From contig JAQXDR010000017.1 in the NCBI GenBank assembly GCA_029251265.1, forward strand, positions 1 to 46,594: 46,594 nt of DNA. Direction: 5' to 3'. Shown here piece by piece: positions 1 through 8,025 of this stretch. A program made the position numbers and the translations under genes. Position 1 is the stretch's first letter; each line of letters starts with the position of its first letter. This DNA comes from Pseudoprimorskyibacter sp. (GTDB lineage: Bacteria; Pseudomonadota; Alphaproteobacteria; Rhodobacterales; Rhodobacteraceae). A model generated the notes under the pieces. It was given only the letters and a program-made list of their open reading frames with translations. It was not told where the DNA came from and made no database searches.

Positions 1-648
1 GATCGTCACCGCACCCGTCAGCGTGCTCGCGCCATCCACCGTCACGCTGCCCGCGCTCTGGGCCACCGTGCCAGAGACATCCCCCGCAAGGGTCGTCGTG
101 CCCGAAGAGATCAGATTGCCCGTGATATCGCCATCAATATCCGCGCCGCCCGCCGTCGTAAGATCGCCCGTGGTATCGCCTGCTAGGGCTACTGTTCCAT
201 CACCACCAATTACGACATCACTTGAAATATTGGCTTCGATCGTGGCGCTGTCAGCTGCGTTGGTAACGCTGATCGTGCCTGTCACTTCAAGATCATTGCC
301 AATAATTGAATAACCATCCACGTCAAACGTGACATCATCCACCTCGATGCCGCCTGGCTCGTCGATAGTCACCGTCTCGCCCGTACCACCAAAAACAGCG
401 TCATTGCCTTCGGTAAAAATTACCCCAGCATCCCAGTTTGCAGACGTGGTGTTCCAGGTATCGTCAGCATTTCCATCCTGCCAGGCCTGTTGTGCTTGTA
501 CGCTGGTGCCGCCGAGGACGATGCTCACACCTGTAGACAAGATGATCACCAGTTCCGTCGCCCGCCCTAATCGACAATGCTTGCGAATACTGCGCAAGCG
601 GACCCCAACATAACGCTTTGACGTGAGGAAATTGACGAGGTCAGACAT
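1..648 (-). CDS. Autotransporter-like surface protein, N-terminal part (runs off left edge)
   Basis: One open frame of 216 residues continues past the window edge. The ATG at 648 is preceded by GGAG at good spacing. The N-terminus is long and basic (about residues 1-32), followed by a hydrophobic stretch (about 33-49) and a cleavage-like SVQAQQ. This is the extended signal peptide layout of large autotransporters. The next segment (AWQDGNADDTWN, then NW, then a GNDAVF-like strand) resembles the start of passengers built from autotransporter-associated beta-strand repeats. After it come Gly/Thr/Asp-rich repeats of the form GDxxGxLxTxG. A secreted or surface-displayed beta-helical adhesin is the inference. 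The C-terminal barrel, if any, is outside the window, so type V secretion is not proven. It diverges from the PAAR gene. Confidence 0.7.
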   Translation of the reverse strand, partial: MSDLVNFLTSKRYVGVRLRSIRKHCRLGRATELVIILSTGVSIVLGGTSVQAQQAWQDGNADDTWNTTSANWDAGVIFTEGNDAVFGGTGETVTIDEPGGIEVDDVTFDVDGYSIIGNDLEVTGTISVTNAADSATIEANISSDVVIGGDGTVALAGDTTGDLTTAGGADIDGDITGNLISSGTTTLAGDVSGTVAQSAGSVTVDGASTLTGAVTI

Positions 649-925
649 TTTAATCTCCAAAAAAAACCCGAGTATCCTTACACCAGCGTGAACATATTCA
701 AAAAACACTACAAAAATCTGGTTCAGGCTGCAAATTCGCTGAACAGAACACAATAGAACTCTTTGCAAAAGGCCATGTGCCAAGAGACTTGCGGTAGGCA
801 TGCACCGCACAAATTCAAAGAGTTGCTTTCACTAGACTACAAGATGTCGTGAAAGGCCAAGGACTTGACCAATCTTGGTACTTATCTGATATAGCACCAG
901 AAGTAGCCTAGGAGCTAGAGATATT
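649..925. other. Divergent intergenic region with nested inverted repeats
   Basis: This 277-base region separates the autotransporter-like gene from the PAAR gene and should hold promoters for both. An inverted pair AACTCTTTG (757-765) and CAAAGAGTT (816-824) encloses a smaller hairpin, GCGGT (791-795) with ACCGC (804-808). No convincing gene was seen. The nested arms could be a structured RNA, an operator or a decayed element end. Confidence 0.35.
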
Positions 926-1216
926 ATGAGCCTTCCCGGTGCCCGCATATCCGATTTTCATGCCTGTCCCATGACGACCGGACCTGTGCCACATGTGGGT
1001 GGGCCTGTGGCAATGGGGTGTCCCACGGTTCTGGTCTGCAATATGCCTGCTGCACGGGTCGGGGATATGGCGGTCTGTGTCGGCCCCCCGGACGCCATCG
1101 TCAAAGGATCAGCAACTGTCCTGGTGGGAAACATGCCAGTTGCGCGGATGTCAGACAGCACTGCCCATGGTGGCACCATTGTCGCTGGCGCACCCACTGT
1201 CCTGATTGGCGGTTAA
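926..1216 (+). CDS. PAAR-domain T6SS spike-tip protein
   Basis: The 96-residue protein is a single PAAR domain: repeated short strands with Pro-Thr-Val-Leu turns (CPTVLV, SATVLV, APTVLI) and scattered His/Cys residues for metal binding. PAAR proteins form a cone that caps the VgrG trimer and sharpens the T6SS spike. There is no C-terminal toxin extension, so this is a structural tip and not a specialised effector. An AGGAG sequence (910-914) precedes the ATG. The gene lies on the opposite strand from the T6SS operon and more than 10 kb from vgrG, so it is probably transcribed separately. Confidence 0.88.
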   Translation: MSLPGARISDFHACPMTTGPVPHVGGPVAMGCPTVLVCNMPAARVGDMAVCVGPPDAIVKGSATVLVGNMPVARMSDSTAHGGTIVAGAPTVLIGG

Positions 1217-1521
1217 CCTGTGGTGCGCAATAGAGCGGACCGGACATCAGAGATGCCGACACCTGCCCGACCATTACCAATCCGGACATGGCTGTGGATC
1301 TTGCGGCGGTCGTAGTCCCGAAAACATCCTCTCAAAGGCCCCCACCGAATACAGTACGTGCAGCGACACATCGTTGTGTCCATCCCAAAATACCTGTTGC
1401 AATGCGATCCAAAGCACGAAGATTCTGCATGAGTGATCAGGACAACCAACGCAAAATATTCAAAATCTCTTGTACCAAAAATGGTATTGCTCTTTTTACA
1501 ACTCGGACGGGGTACAAAGTC
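1217..1521. other. Intergenic region, no supported gene
   Basis: The 305 bases between the PAAR and IalB genes contain open frames on both strands, but none has a family signature or a good ribosome site. An upstream extension of the IalB frame back to 1288 is possible but has no signal and would bury the clear signal peptide. I see no terminator or repeat. Confidence 0.4.
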
Positions 1522-2028
1522 ATGATAAGAAAATTTCTTGTTCTTTTGCCACTTCTTCTGGTGCCGATTGTTGGATCGGCACAACAGGTTTCAAAAGATT
1601 ACAAGGACTGGCGTCTGATATGCAGTGATCCCGCGAATGGCACAAAAACCTGCAGCCTGATACATCTGCTCACCCGGAGCGACACTGGCGTTTTTCTGGC
1701 CGAGGTGACGTTGCGACGTCTGGATATCGCAGATGGTCAACACACAGTCATGGCGTTGACTGTTCCCAGCAACGTGTTGTTGCGCACCCGGCCTGGCTAC
1801 ACATTCAGCGACACGCGCGCAACACAGCCGCTGGAGTGGTATAGCTGTACCCCCCAAGTCTGCACAGCAACCAAAGTTCTGAGCAGCCGCGAACTGAGGG
1901 CTCTCAGAAAGGGGCTCGACGTCATTTTTGGCTACCAGCCCCTTGGCCAGACAGAACCTGTGCTTTTCAAGGTATCCCTACGCGGTATCACTGCCGGATT
2001 AGAGGCATTGAACCGCGAAGCTGGCTGA
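1522..2028 (+). CDS. IalB-family (invasion-associated locus B) periplasmic protein
   Basis: The 168-residue protein starts with a clear Sec signal peptide (MIRKFLVLLPLLLVPIVGSA, then QQ). The mature part has the IalB pattern: an early DWRLICSD segment, a paired cysteine in KTCSL, a W-x-S-C-x-x-x-x-C segment (WYSCTPQVC), and a C-terminal stretch with FKVSLRGITAGLEAL. IalB proteins are common in alphaproteobacterial envelopes; their biochemical role is poorly defined. The frame opens further upstream, but the ATG at 1522 places the signal peptide at the N-terminus and is preferred. It converges on the T6SS operon end with only about 40 bases between. A T6SS role is not implied by sequence. Confidence 0.8.
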   Translation: MIRKFLVLLPLLLVPIVGSAQQVSKDYKDWRLICSDPANGTKTCSLIHLLTRSDTGVFLAEVTLRRLDIADGQHTVMALTVPSNVLLRTRPGYTFSDTRATQPLEWYSCTPQVCTATKVLSSRELRALRKGLDVIFGYQPLGQTEPVLFKVSLRGITAGLEALNREAG

Positions 2029-2069
2029 GATCGGGCAGATCCCGACCTGTCCAAAGGCAAGCACAAGAG

Positions 2070-2885
2070 TCAGATTTTTCCCTCACCGCGCCATGTTTCC
2101 AAAAGCTCTTGGCTGACCTCGAAATGCATACTGTCCTCTCGCCGGAATCCCGCCCCCCAGATCCAGCCGGCAGATTGAAAATAATCGGCAAGAATAATCA
2201 GGCCCAACTGGGTGTTGCCATCAGAAAAATTATCAAGATTCCCTGCTATATTGACATCCACTGCCAATCCAAACGCATGAGATGAGGCGCGTTGGCTGGA
2301 GGCCCGGATTTGGCGCACACAAAGCGACCCAGAACTCCGGATTTGTTTATAAAGATCCGGCTCTGCCACACGCACCTGTTCAAAAACCGCCCGCAGGCTG
2401 TCTACTGCCGGAGCCAGCATGTTGACCCGGATCGGTCCTACGGATTGTAACCGAAGCATGGACTGCAACCGCGCGTTGGTCATGGGCTCGCATTCATCGC
2501 TTAGAACGTCGCGGGGCGCGCCCAGCATCTGCTTGAGGACATCTGGGGTGGCCACCGTCATGCCTTCGTTGAACTCGCGGCGTCGGGGGATCACCACCAC
2601 CTCGGTATAGCGATCAGACAGATCACCGGTTGCAACTGGTCCTTCCTCGAGAGGAGCCGGTGCATCCTGTTCCAGCTGCCGGATTTGATTTTCAAGCTGG
2701 GTGATACGCTCAACCAGGTTTTCCATTTGAAAGCGCATCCGTTCAATTTCGATCCGGGCCGTGTTATCCATACCCGATCCGCTGCCACTACCTAGGGTCC
2801 ATGACATTCTGGGGGCCAGCAAAAGCCCCACCAGCGTCAGGGCGATGACACCTATTGCAGCAATGATCCAAGGGACAGCGCGCAT
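2070..2885 (-). CDS. Membrane-anchored M15-family peptidoglycan peptidase, TagX-like
   Basis: The 271-residue protein has an N-terminal membrane segment (about 6-25), a heptad-like charged region (about 40-75) and a C-terminal VanY/CwlK-type M15 domain. The zinc-site motifs are intact: SSHAFGLAVD gives His203 and Asp210, and DSMHFEV gives His254. A WIWG segment precedes the last motif, as is usual in this family. The gene is the last in the T6SS block, just downstream of the PP2C phosphatase. In Acinetobacter, TagX is a membrane-linked M15-like endopeptidase needed for T6SS assembly through the peptidoglycan. By analogy this protein probably opens the wall for the apparatus. A secreted wall-degrading effector is less likely because of the membrane anchor. 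Confidence 0.78.
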   Translation of the reverse strand: MRAVPWIIAAIGVIALTLVGLLLAPRMSWTLGSGSGSGMDNTARIEIERMRFQMENLVERITQLENQIRQLEQDAPAPLEEGPVATGDLSDRYTEVVVIPRRREFNEGMTVATPDVLKQMLGAPRDVLSDECEPMTNARLQSMLRLQSVGPIRVNMLAPAVDSLRAVFEQVRVAEPDLYKQIRSSGSLCVRQIRASSQRASSHAFGLAVDVNIAGNLDNFSDGNTQLGLIILADYFQSAGWIWGAGFRREDSMHFEVSQELLETWRGEGKI

Positions 2886-2902
2886 AAGACCCTCCGAAGC
2901 GC

Positions 2903-3616
2903 TTATAAAATTTCGACGACAATTGCCGAGACGTTGTCAGTGCCACCCGCCTCCAGTGCTGTCTCAATCAAAAGATCAGCCGCAATCTCTAGCCGGGCGG
3001 ATGCCAGTATTTGTGTGATCTGCGCATGGGACACATGTTTTGTTAGCCCATCCGAACACAACAGGAACCGATCCCCCGGCCGGACATCACCACGGATCTT
3101 GTCCAGTTCCAGATGGTCTCCGACCCCGACAGCCCGTGTAATCACATTGGAATGTGGGTGGTTTTCGGCTTCTTCCCAAGTGAGTTTTCCATCAAGGACC
3201 AGTTCCCCGGTGATGGAGTGATCCACAGTCAGCATATCCAGACGCCCTGCTCGCAGACAGTAAAGACGACTGTCCCCGGCCCACAGGGCCGCGAAATGCT
3301 GCTGTGCCAGAATAAGTGTCACAACAGTGCTGCCGATAATCCCGCCATCTCGGGATGAAGCCTCTTGCGCAATCTGGGCATGTGCACTGTAAATGGCCTG
3401 ACGCAACTGAGCCAAAAGCACCTGAGGCGGCTGATCCGCTGGCAAATGGGAAATGCACTCGACCACTTTTTGACTGGCAAAATCACCGCTGTCATGTCCC
3501 CCCATGCCATCGGCCACTGCCCAGATCTGAAGTTGAGGCAACGCCAGTATGCTGTCTTCGTTCAGTTTGCGGACTTTGCCCCGATCGGTTGCGGCGACAT
3601 ACCGGATTGTGGTCAT
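2903..3616 (-). CDS. pppA: PP2C-type Ser/Thr phosphatase of the T6SS (PppA-like)
   Basis: The 237-residue protein carries the metal-binding motifs of PPM/PP2C phosphatases in order: RKLNEDS (near 16-22), VADGMGGHDSG (Asp36), WAGDSRLY, LCSDGLT and GGTDNVSA (Asp227). In T6SS clusters this enzyme removes the phosphate placed by the PpkA kinase, switching the system off. The start chosen is the ATG at 3616. It overlaps the tagF stop as ATGA and has AAAGGA upstream; a start 11 codons earlier would lie inside tagF. It forms a regulatory unit with the kinase near 29 kb and the FHA protein near 12 kb. Confidence 0.92.
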   Translation of the reverse strand: MTTIRYVAATDRGKVRKLNEDSILALPQLQIWAVADGMGGHDSGDFASQKVVECISHLPADQPPQVLLAQLRQAIYSAHAQIAQEASSRDGGIIGSTVVTLILAQQHFAALWAGDSRLYCLRAGRLDMLTVDHSITGELVLDGKLTWEEAENHPHSNVITRAVGVGDHLELDKIRGDVRPGDRFLLCSDGLTKHVSHAQITQILASARLEIAADLLIETALEAGGTDNVSAIVVEIL

Positions 3617-4338
3617 GGCAGCATCCTTTCTGCGGCTGTAGCCCCCCAATAGGGTGCATCCAGATCAAATAACGCGGCGGCCAGCGCCTGCCGGGGCATT
3701 TCAGCACTTGCAAAGGCGCGGCGGTTGTCCTGCGTCAGACAGGACCAAATCCCCAATCCCGCCAAACCCTGTCCCACCTGACCCGCAGCGCTCAGGTGCA
3801 GAATGATTTCCGTCAGCGCACCAGGGGTCGTTGCGGCCTGAGCCATCATGGTACCACCCATGCTGTGGCGCACCGGACGCTCGGGCAGACTGAGCCAGGG
3901 CAGGCTGTCCAACCGGTCTGCCAGCCCGGACCGGTCGCAAGGATCGTCAAGTGTGCTAAGCGCAACGCCCTCCAGCGCATCAAAACAGGGCTCGGCCGCA
4001 GCATGCAAGCGCCACAAATCCCCAGGCCCGGCGTCCTGAATACCAGACTGCAAAGCCACACCCAACATCAGCGGGAATTGCCGCCCGATCCGGTCCACCG
4101 ACGGCATCATCACACCCAACAGGGCCTGTGGGCACAAATGTCCTGCAGGCAGAGTAAACCGCCAGATCGGGGCCACACCAAAACAGGTATCCCACCTGTC
4201 ACCCAAAACGGCCCTCGCCTCGGCCAGCGCTGTGGCCAGCCACAGATCCCACGCCGAAATCACCGCAGGTGAAAACCCGATCCTCAGGAAATCCCCCAAG
4301 GCTGAAACTTTCCCGAATGCGCCATACCTGAGGGTCAT
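3613..4338 (-). CDS. tagF: T6SS accessory protein TagF
   Basis: The 241-residue protein matches TagF: the N-terminus RYGAFGKVSALGDFLRIG corresponds to the family's G-K-x-x-x-x-GDF signature, followed by a conserved PIWRF segment and VMMPSVDRIGRQFPL. TagF proteins repress T6SS assembly post-translationally, in some species by sequestering Fha. The ATG directly follows the tssM stop codon with no gap, and its own stop overlaps the phosphatase start. This implies translational coupling of tssM, tagF and the phosphatase. Confidence 0.92.
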   Translation of the reverse strand: MTLRYGAFGKVSALGDFLRIGFSPAVISAWDLWLATALAEARAVLGDRWDTCFGVAPIWRFTLPAGHLCPQALLGVMMPSVDRIGRQFPLMLGVALQSGIQDAGPGDLWRLHAAAEPCFDALEGVALSTLDDPCDRSGLADRLDSLPWLSLPERPVRHSMGGTMMAQAATTPGALTEIILHLSAAGQVGQGLAGLGIWSCLTQDNRRAFASAEMPRQALAAALFDLDAPYWGATAAERMLP

Positions 4339-7300
4339 CTAAAAGCTCTGCGGGCAATTGAACTGGGACAAACTCCGCAAGGTAAACGGGTTGGGCGTGC
4401 TGGTCTGTAGTTCAAAAATGGCATTTCGCCCCCCAATGGTGAAAAATGCCCGGATCCGGTTTGGGGACTGGCCAGACCGAACCGCCGCTGCATCCAGCAT
4501 TCGGAAAAGCGCCCAAGGCCCGGTTTGCAGCAGTTCATTTTCAGAATTGCGCTTTGGTCTTTCCAGGATGATCTGGCTGACGGCAACAGCCCCCGGCCAT
4601 GTAACCGGCTTGGGTTGGGGCCGATCCCCTTGGCTGAACTCAATCCTTTGACCGTCAATGTCCCAGGTAATCGCCCGTGCCTTGCTGTCCAGCGCTTCGG
4701 GCGTCACCTGAAACGTCAGCTGCGGGGTTGTCCCCGTCGAGAAAAACGCATCCCTGATTGTGGCTGCATGCTGAAACTGGACCAGCACATTCTGGGAAAT
4801 CCCAAGCGCCGTGCCCCGCCCTGGCTGAAACCTCCAGGGATTGCTGGTGGTGGTGACATGTTGCGCCAGATTTTCCTCAAAAAAGCTGTCGATCAACCCA
4901 CCGGGTCCAAAGAGCCGCGTAAAGTCCTGCATCGAGGCTTCGGCCCGCGCACTGCGCTTGAAGGGATAAGCGTTTCCAGTCACACGAGAACACACAGACA
5001 GCACATCGCTTTGCCATTTCGCACTGATCGCCGCGCGGGTGCTTTGGTTGGTGATATCGCCTGCACTGATGGCAATCTGCGCCGCCCACCGGCTGAGCGG
5101 ACCCTCGGTCCGGGTTGCCGCCGTCCGGAAATTCAACAGGGCCGGGCTGTCTGCAGCCACCGCCCCCTGACCGCTGATATTGATCTTGTTGAGATCATCA
5201 AAAACGTCACGCAGCAGCCCAATAAGATCATCCAGTTCTGAGGGCTGGTTGTCGACAGACCGTACAAGACTGTGCAACCAATCGAATTCCGTCTCAACAT
5301 AAAGACCCGGCAAAGGAGGCTTGCCATCTGCGCCCAAAGGCCGTGTGCCTTGCACCTCTTCCAGAAAGATCCTGCCATTGGTCCCCAAACTGTAGAGGAT
5401 CTCGCGCCCGGCGACACGGCGCGCTGCATTCAAAAGCCCACTTCCGGTTTGTTCTGCAGTCGATGTCTCTTGTGGTTGCGGCGGGGGCTGGGTCAGCCGC
5501 GTTTCGTGATGGACAGCCGTGAGTATATTGACAAGTGGCGATGTGGGGCTGGACAGGATCTGCGTCACCTCGGCGGCTTGCGCAAGGTTGCCAATAGGCA
5601 CCAGATCTACGTCGCTCAGCAAAAGATTATAGGCCACAACGTAATCCGTAAAATACAGATCCAGCACATCCCGGCTTAACAGGATCAGGGCCTCTTTGTC
5701 GGGTTCGGCATCCTGAGGGGCCCCCAGAACCCAGCTTTCGGCGTTGATGACCTGCGCGACTTCAACAGCCTGGCTCAAAAACACATCATAAAATCCCTGA
5801 CGGGTATAAATACCGGGGATGCCTGCTGCCATCTTGGTTCCCGAGGGCCGTGTCATCACCGACGTGATCTTGGGGCCCCCCACAGCTATCAGACGAAAGG
5901 GCGTCAGCGCCTTGGCGGCATCGCTTGTCAGAATACTGCGGTAGACACGTTCCGCCGGAACCTGTTCATTCAGGATGCCCTGAACCATCTGCACCAGATC
6001 GTCATTCAGCTCTATCGTGTCCAGATCCAACGGAGGTGCCAGCATCTGGCGGACATAATGCATCAGAGCCTCGACCGCCGGTTCGGCGGCCGTACCAGGG
6101 TAGCGGCTTTGCCAACTCTCCTCTAACCAGCCAAGAACAAAATCACGGTTCATCGGCCCCAGTTTTCCCAGCATCAGATAGGCCTTGAGCCCGTCATAAA
6201 GAACATCAGGGTTGTTGATATTGGCTGCCAGCTCTTCTTCCATATGCAGCAAGATCCGTGGCAGGAACGTTTTGTTGAGCGCCTCTTTGTACGTGACCGA
6301 CGCATGCCCTCCGATAGAGCGTCCCTGATACAGGCCCCAGCCAAGACCATCCGGTGTCGGGGCGCTTTGATCCCGACCGGGGAATGTCTCGGCAATGATA
6401 AGAGACGGCAACACAAGCAGGGCATCACTATCCGCAATCGGGCTGTCAGGCAGACCTTCGGGCGCGCAGCCTGTTTCGACAGCCAGTGCCATAGCTTTTG
6501 CCATGCCGTCATCCGCTCCAGCCCCCGAGGATGATGCATTTTCCCCGACCCCGTTGACACAAAGAGCATAGGCCTGGGCCCGCATCTGCGTCTCTTCTGC
6601 AAGGGCCATATTGCCAAGATACGATCTGCCCCAGACAAAGCTTAGCCCCAGTGCGACCAGCACAGCCGCCGTAAAGGCCAATACCCGCGTCCAGCGGAAC
6701 CGTCGTTCAAGATGGTCATCGGCACTGACCAGTCCGGCCTCGGGAAAGACCACGCTGCCAAAGAAATCAGACAGGAAATAGGATGTGCCCTTACCCTGTG
6801 CCGCGCCAATAACCTGACGTCCCAACCCGAAAGACCGTGCCATCCCTGACATCAGACGATCTGTTGGTGTCCCTTCCTGTGTGCCAGAGGTAAAATAAAA
6901 CCCGCGCAGCAACTGGCTTTTTTCAAGACCGTTATCATGAAAGATCTCGGTCATGAACTCTTCGGCCACAGTCTTGAGCGATGCAAACTGCGCTGGAAAG
7001 GCGGAAAGCAGGGCACGTTTCTGCGGATCGCGTTCATCCTGCATACGCTGCAAAAGACGGCTGTTGAGCCGCTCCAGCAAAGCGTCAAACTCTGCGGTGA
7101 ACTGATCACCAAACTGTACTGGGGCGCCCCGAACAGGCAGCGGCAAAGTGGCCCCCCATACCTGACCCAGATCACCACGTCTGAGGTCGTCAAAAAATTC
7201 AGTGAAACCTACGATCAGGTCTGCCTTGGTAAAAAGAACATAAACAGGCACACGCACAGACAATTTTGTGCGCAGCTCCAACAACTGACGCCGGATTGCT

Positions 7301-8025
7301 TGGGCATGGACATGACGTTGGGCACTATCCATCGTCGCCAGATCGCTCAGGCTGACAGCGACAATAGCCCCGTTAATCGGCTGACGGACACGCTGTCGTT
7401 TGAGCATGCCCAAAAATCCGTCCCAAGCCCCTTTGTCGAAATCGGGATCTTCGGTTTGGGTCGTATAGCGGCCTGCGGTGTCGATCAGCACGGCCTGATC
7501 TGTAAACCACCAGTCACAGTTGCGGGTGCCGCCTTGGCCATGAACGGCAGATTTGCCAATATCGGTCTCTAACGGGAACTTAAGCTTGGAATTGATGATT
7601 GCCGTGGTTTTGCCGGCGGCGGGCGGTCCGATAATGATGTACCAAGGCAGCTCATACAGCCGTTTACCATCACTTTTGGACCGTCTCAGGCTGCGCAGAG
7701 CCATGCGCATCTTGCTGCGCATCTCGCTAAGTTCGGCCTTAACATCCCCATCCCGGTCTGCTGTTGTCGGGTCGGGTGCGGCCGCGACCTCGTTGACGAT
7801 CCGGCTTTCCCGCCGGTTGTCCATAACCACCATAATCAGGATCACGATCAAGGTTATCAGCCAAAAGACGGCCAGACCAATCAACCGGCCTATCAAGGTG
7901 CCAAACGGCTTGGCCTCTCCAATCGCAACAAGAGGACCAACAAACCAGATCCCCAAAGAGATAATGATCCCGACAATGACCAAAATGCCGATGGATGACG
8001 TCACCGCCCGCAAAAGCATACGCAT
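4339..8025 (-). CDS. tssM: T6SS membrane complex protein TssM (IcmF)
   Basis: At 1228 residues this is normal length for TssM. Two membrane segments lie at about 11-33 and 45-68, then a cytoplasmic NTPase-like domain with Walker A GPPAAGKT (133-140), IDTAGRY (181-187) and FTKADL (265-270). A third membrane segment (about 449-465) precedes the large periplasmic region. TssM and TssL form the inner-membrane channel that anchors the baseplate. The intact Walker A suggests a nucleotide-binding form. The start overlaps the tssL stop by one base (TGATG). No TssJ lipoprotein, the usual periplasmic partner, is encoded in the window. Confidence 0.96.
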   Translation of the reverse strand: MRMLLRAVTSSIGILVIVGIIISLGIWFVGPLVAIGEAKPFGTLIGRLIGLAVFWLITLIVILIMVVMDNRRESRIVNEVAAAPDPTTADRDGDVKAELSEMRSKMRMALRSLRRSKSDGKRLYELPWYIIIGPPAAGKTTAIINSKLKFPLETDIGKSAVHGQGGTRNCDWWFTDQAVLIDTAGRYTTQTEDPDFDKGAWDGFLGMLKRQRVRQPINGAIVAVSLSDLATMDSAQRHVHAQAIRRQLLELRTKLSVRVPVYVLFTKADLIVGFTEFFDDLRRGDLGQVWGATLPLPVRGAPVQFGDQFTAEFDALLERLNSRLLQRMQDERDPQKRALLSAFPAQFASLKTVAEEFMTEIFHDNGLEKSQLLRGFYFTSGTQEGTPTDRLMSGMARSFGLGRQVIGAAQGKGTSYFLSDFFGSVVFPEAGLVSADDHLERRFRWTRVLAFTAAVLVALGLSFVWGRSYLGNMALAEETQMRAQAYALCVNGVGENASSSGAGADDGMAKAMALAVETGCAPEGLPDSPIADSDALLVLPSLIIAETFPGRDQSAPTPDGLGWGLYQGRSIGGHASVTYKEALNKTFLPRILLHMEEELAANINNPDVLYDGLKAYLMLGKLGPMNRDFVLGWLEESWQSRYPGTAAEPAVEALMHYVRQMLAPPLDLDTIELNDDLVQMVQGILNEQVPAERVYRSILTSDAAKALTPFRLIAVGGPKITSVMTRPSGTKMAAGIPGIYTRQGFYDVFLSQAVEVAQVINAESWVLGAPQDAEPDKEALILLSRDVLDLYFTDYVVAYNLLLSDVDLVPIGNLAQAAEVTQILSSPTSPLVNILTAVHHETRLTQPPPQPQETSTAEQTGSGLLNAARRVAGREILYSLGTNGRIFLEEVQGTRPLGADGKPPLPGLYVETEFDWLHSLVRSVDNQPSELDDLIGLLRDVFDDLNKINISGQGAVAADSPALLNFRTAATRTEGPLSRWAAQIAISAGDITNQSTRAAISAKWQSDVLSVCSRVTGNAYPFKRSARAEASMQDFTRLFGPGGLIDSFFEENLAQHVTTTSNPWRFQPGRGTALGISQNVLVQFQHAATIRDAFFSTGTTPQLTFQVTPEALDSKARAITWDIDGQRIEFSQGDRPQPKPVTWPGAVAVSQIILERPKRNSENELLQTGPWALFRMLDAAAVRSGQSPNRIRAFFTIGGRNAIFELQTSTPNPFTLRSLSQFNCPQSF

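Noticed and set aside
1288-1521. Upstream extension of the IalB frame
   Set aside because: The extension has no recognisable sequence and would place the clear signal peptide in the protein's interior; the ATG at 1522 is better.
2029-2069. Short inverted sequence between the IalB and M15 genes as a terminator
   Set aside because: The stem is only about five pairs and has no T-run, so it is not listed as a feature.
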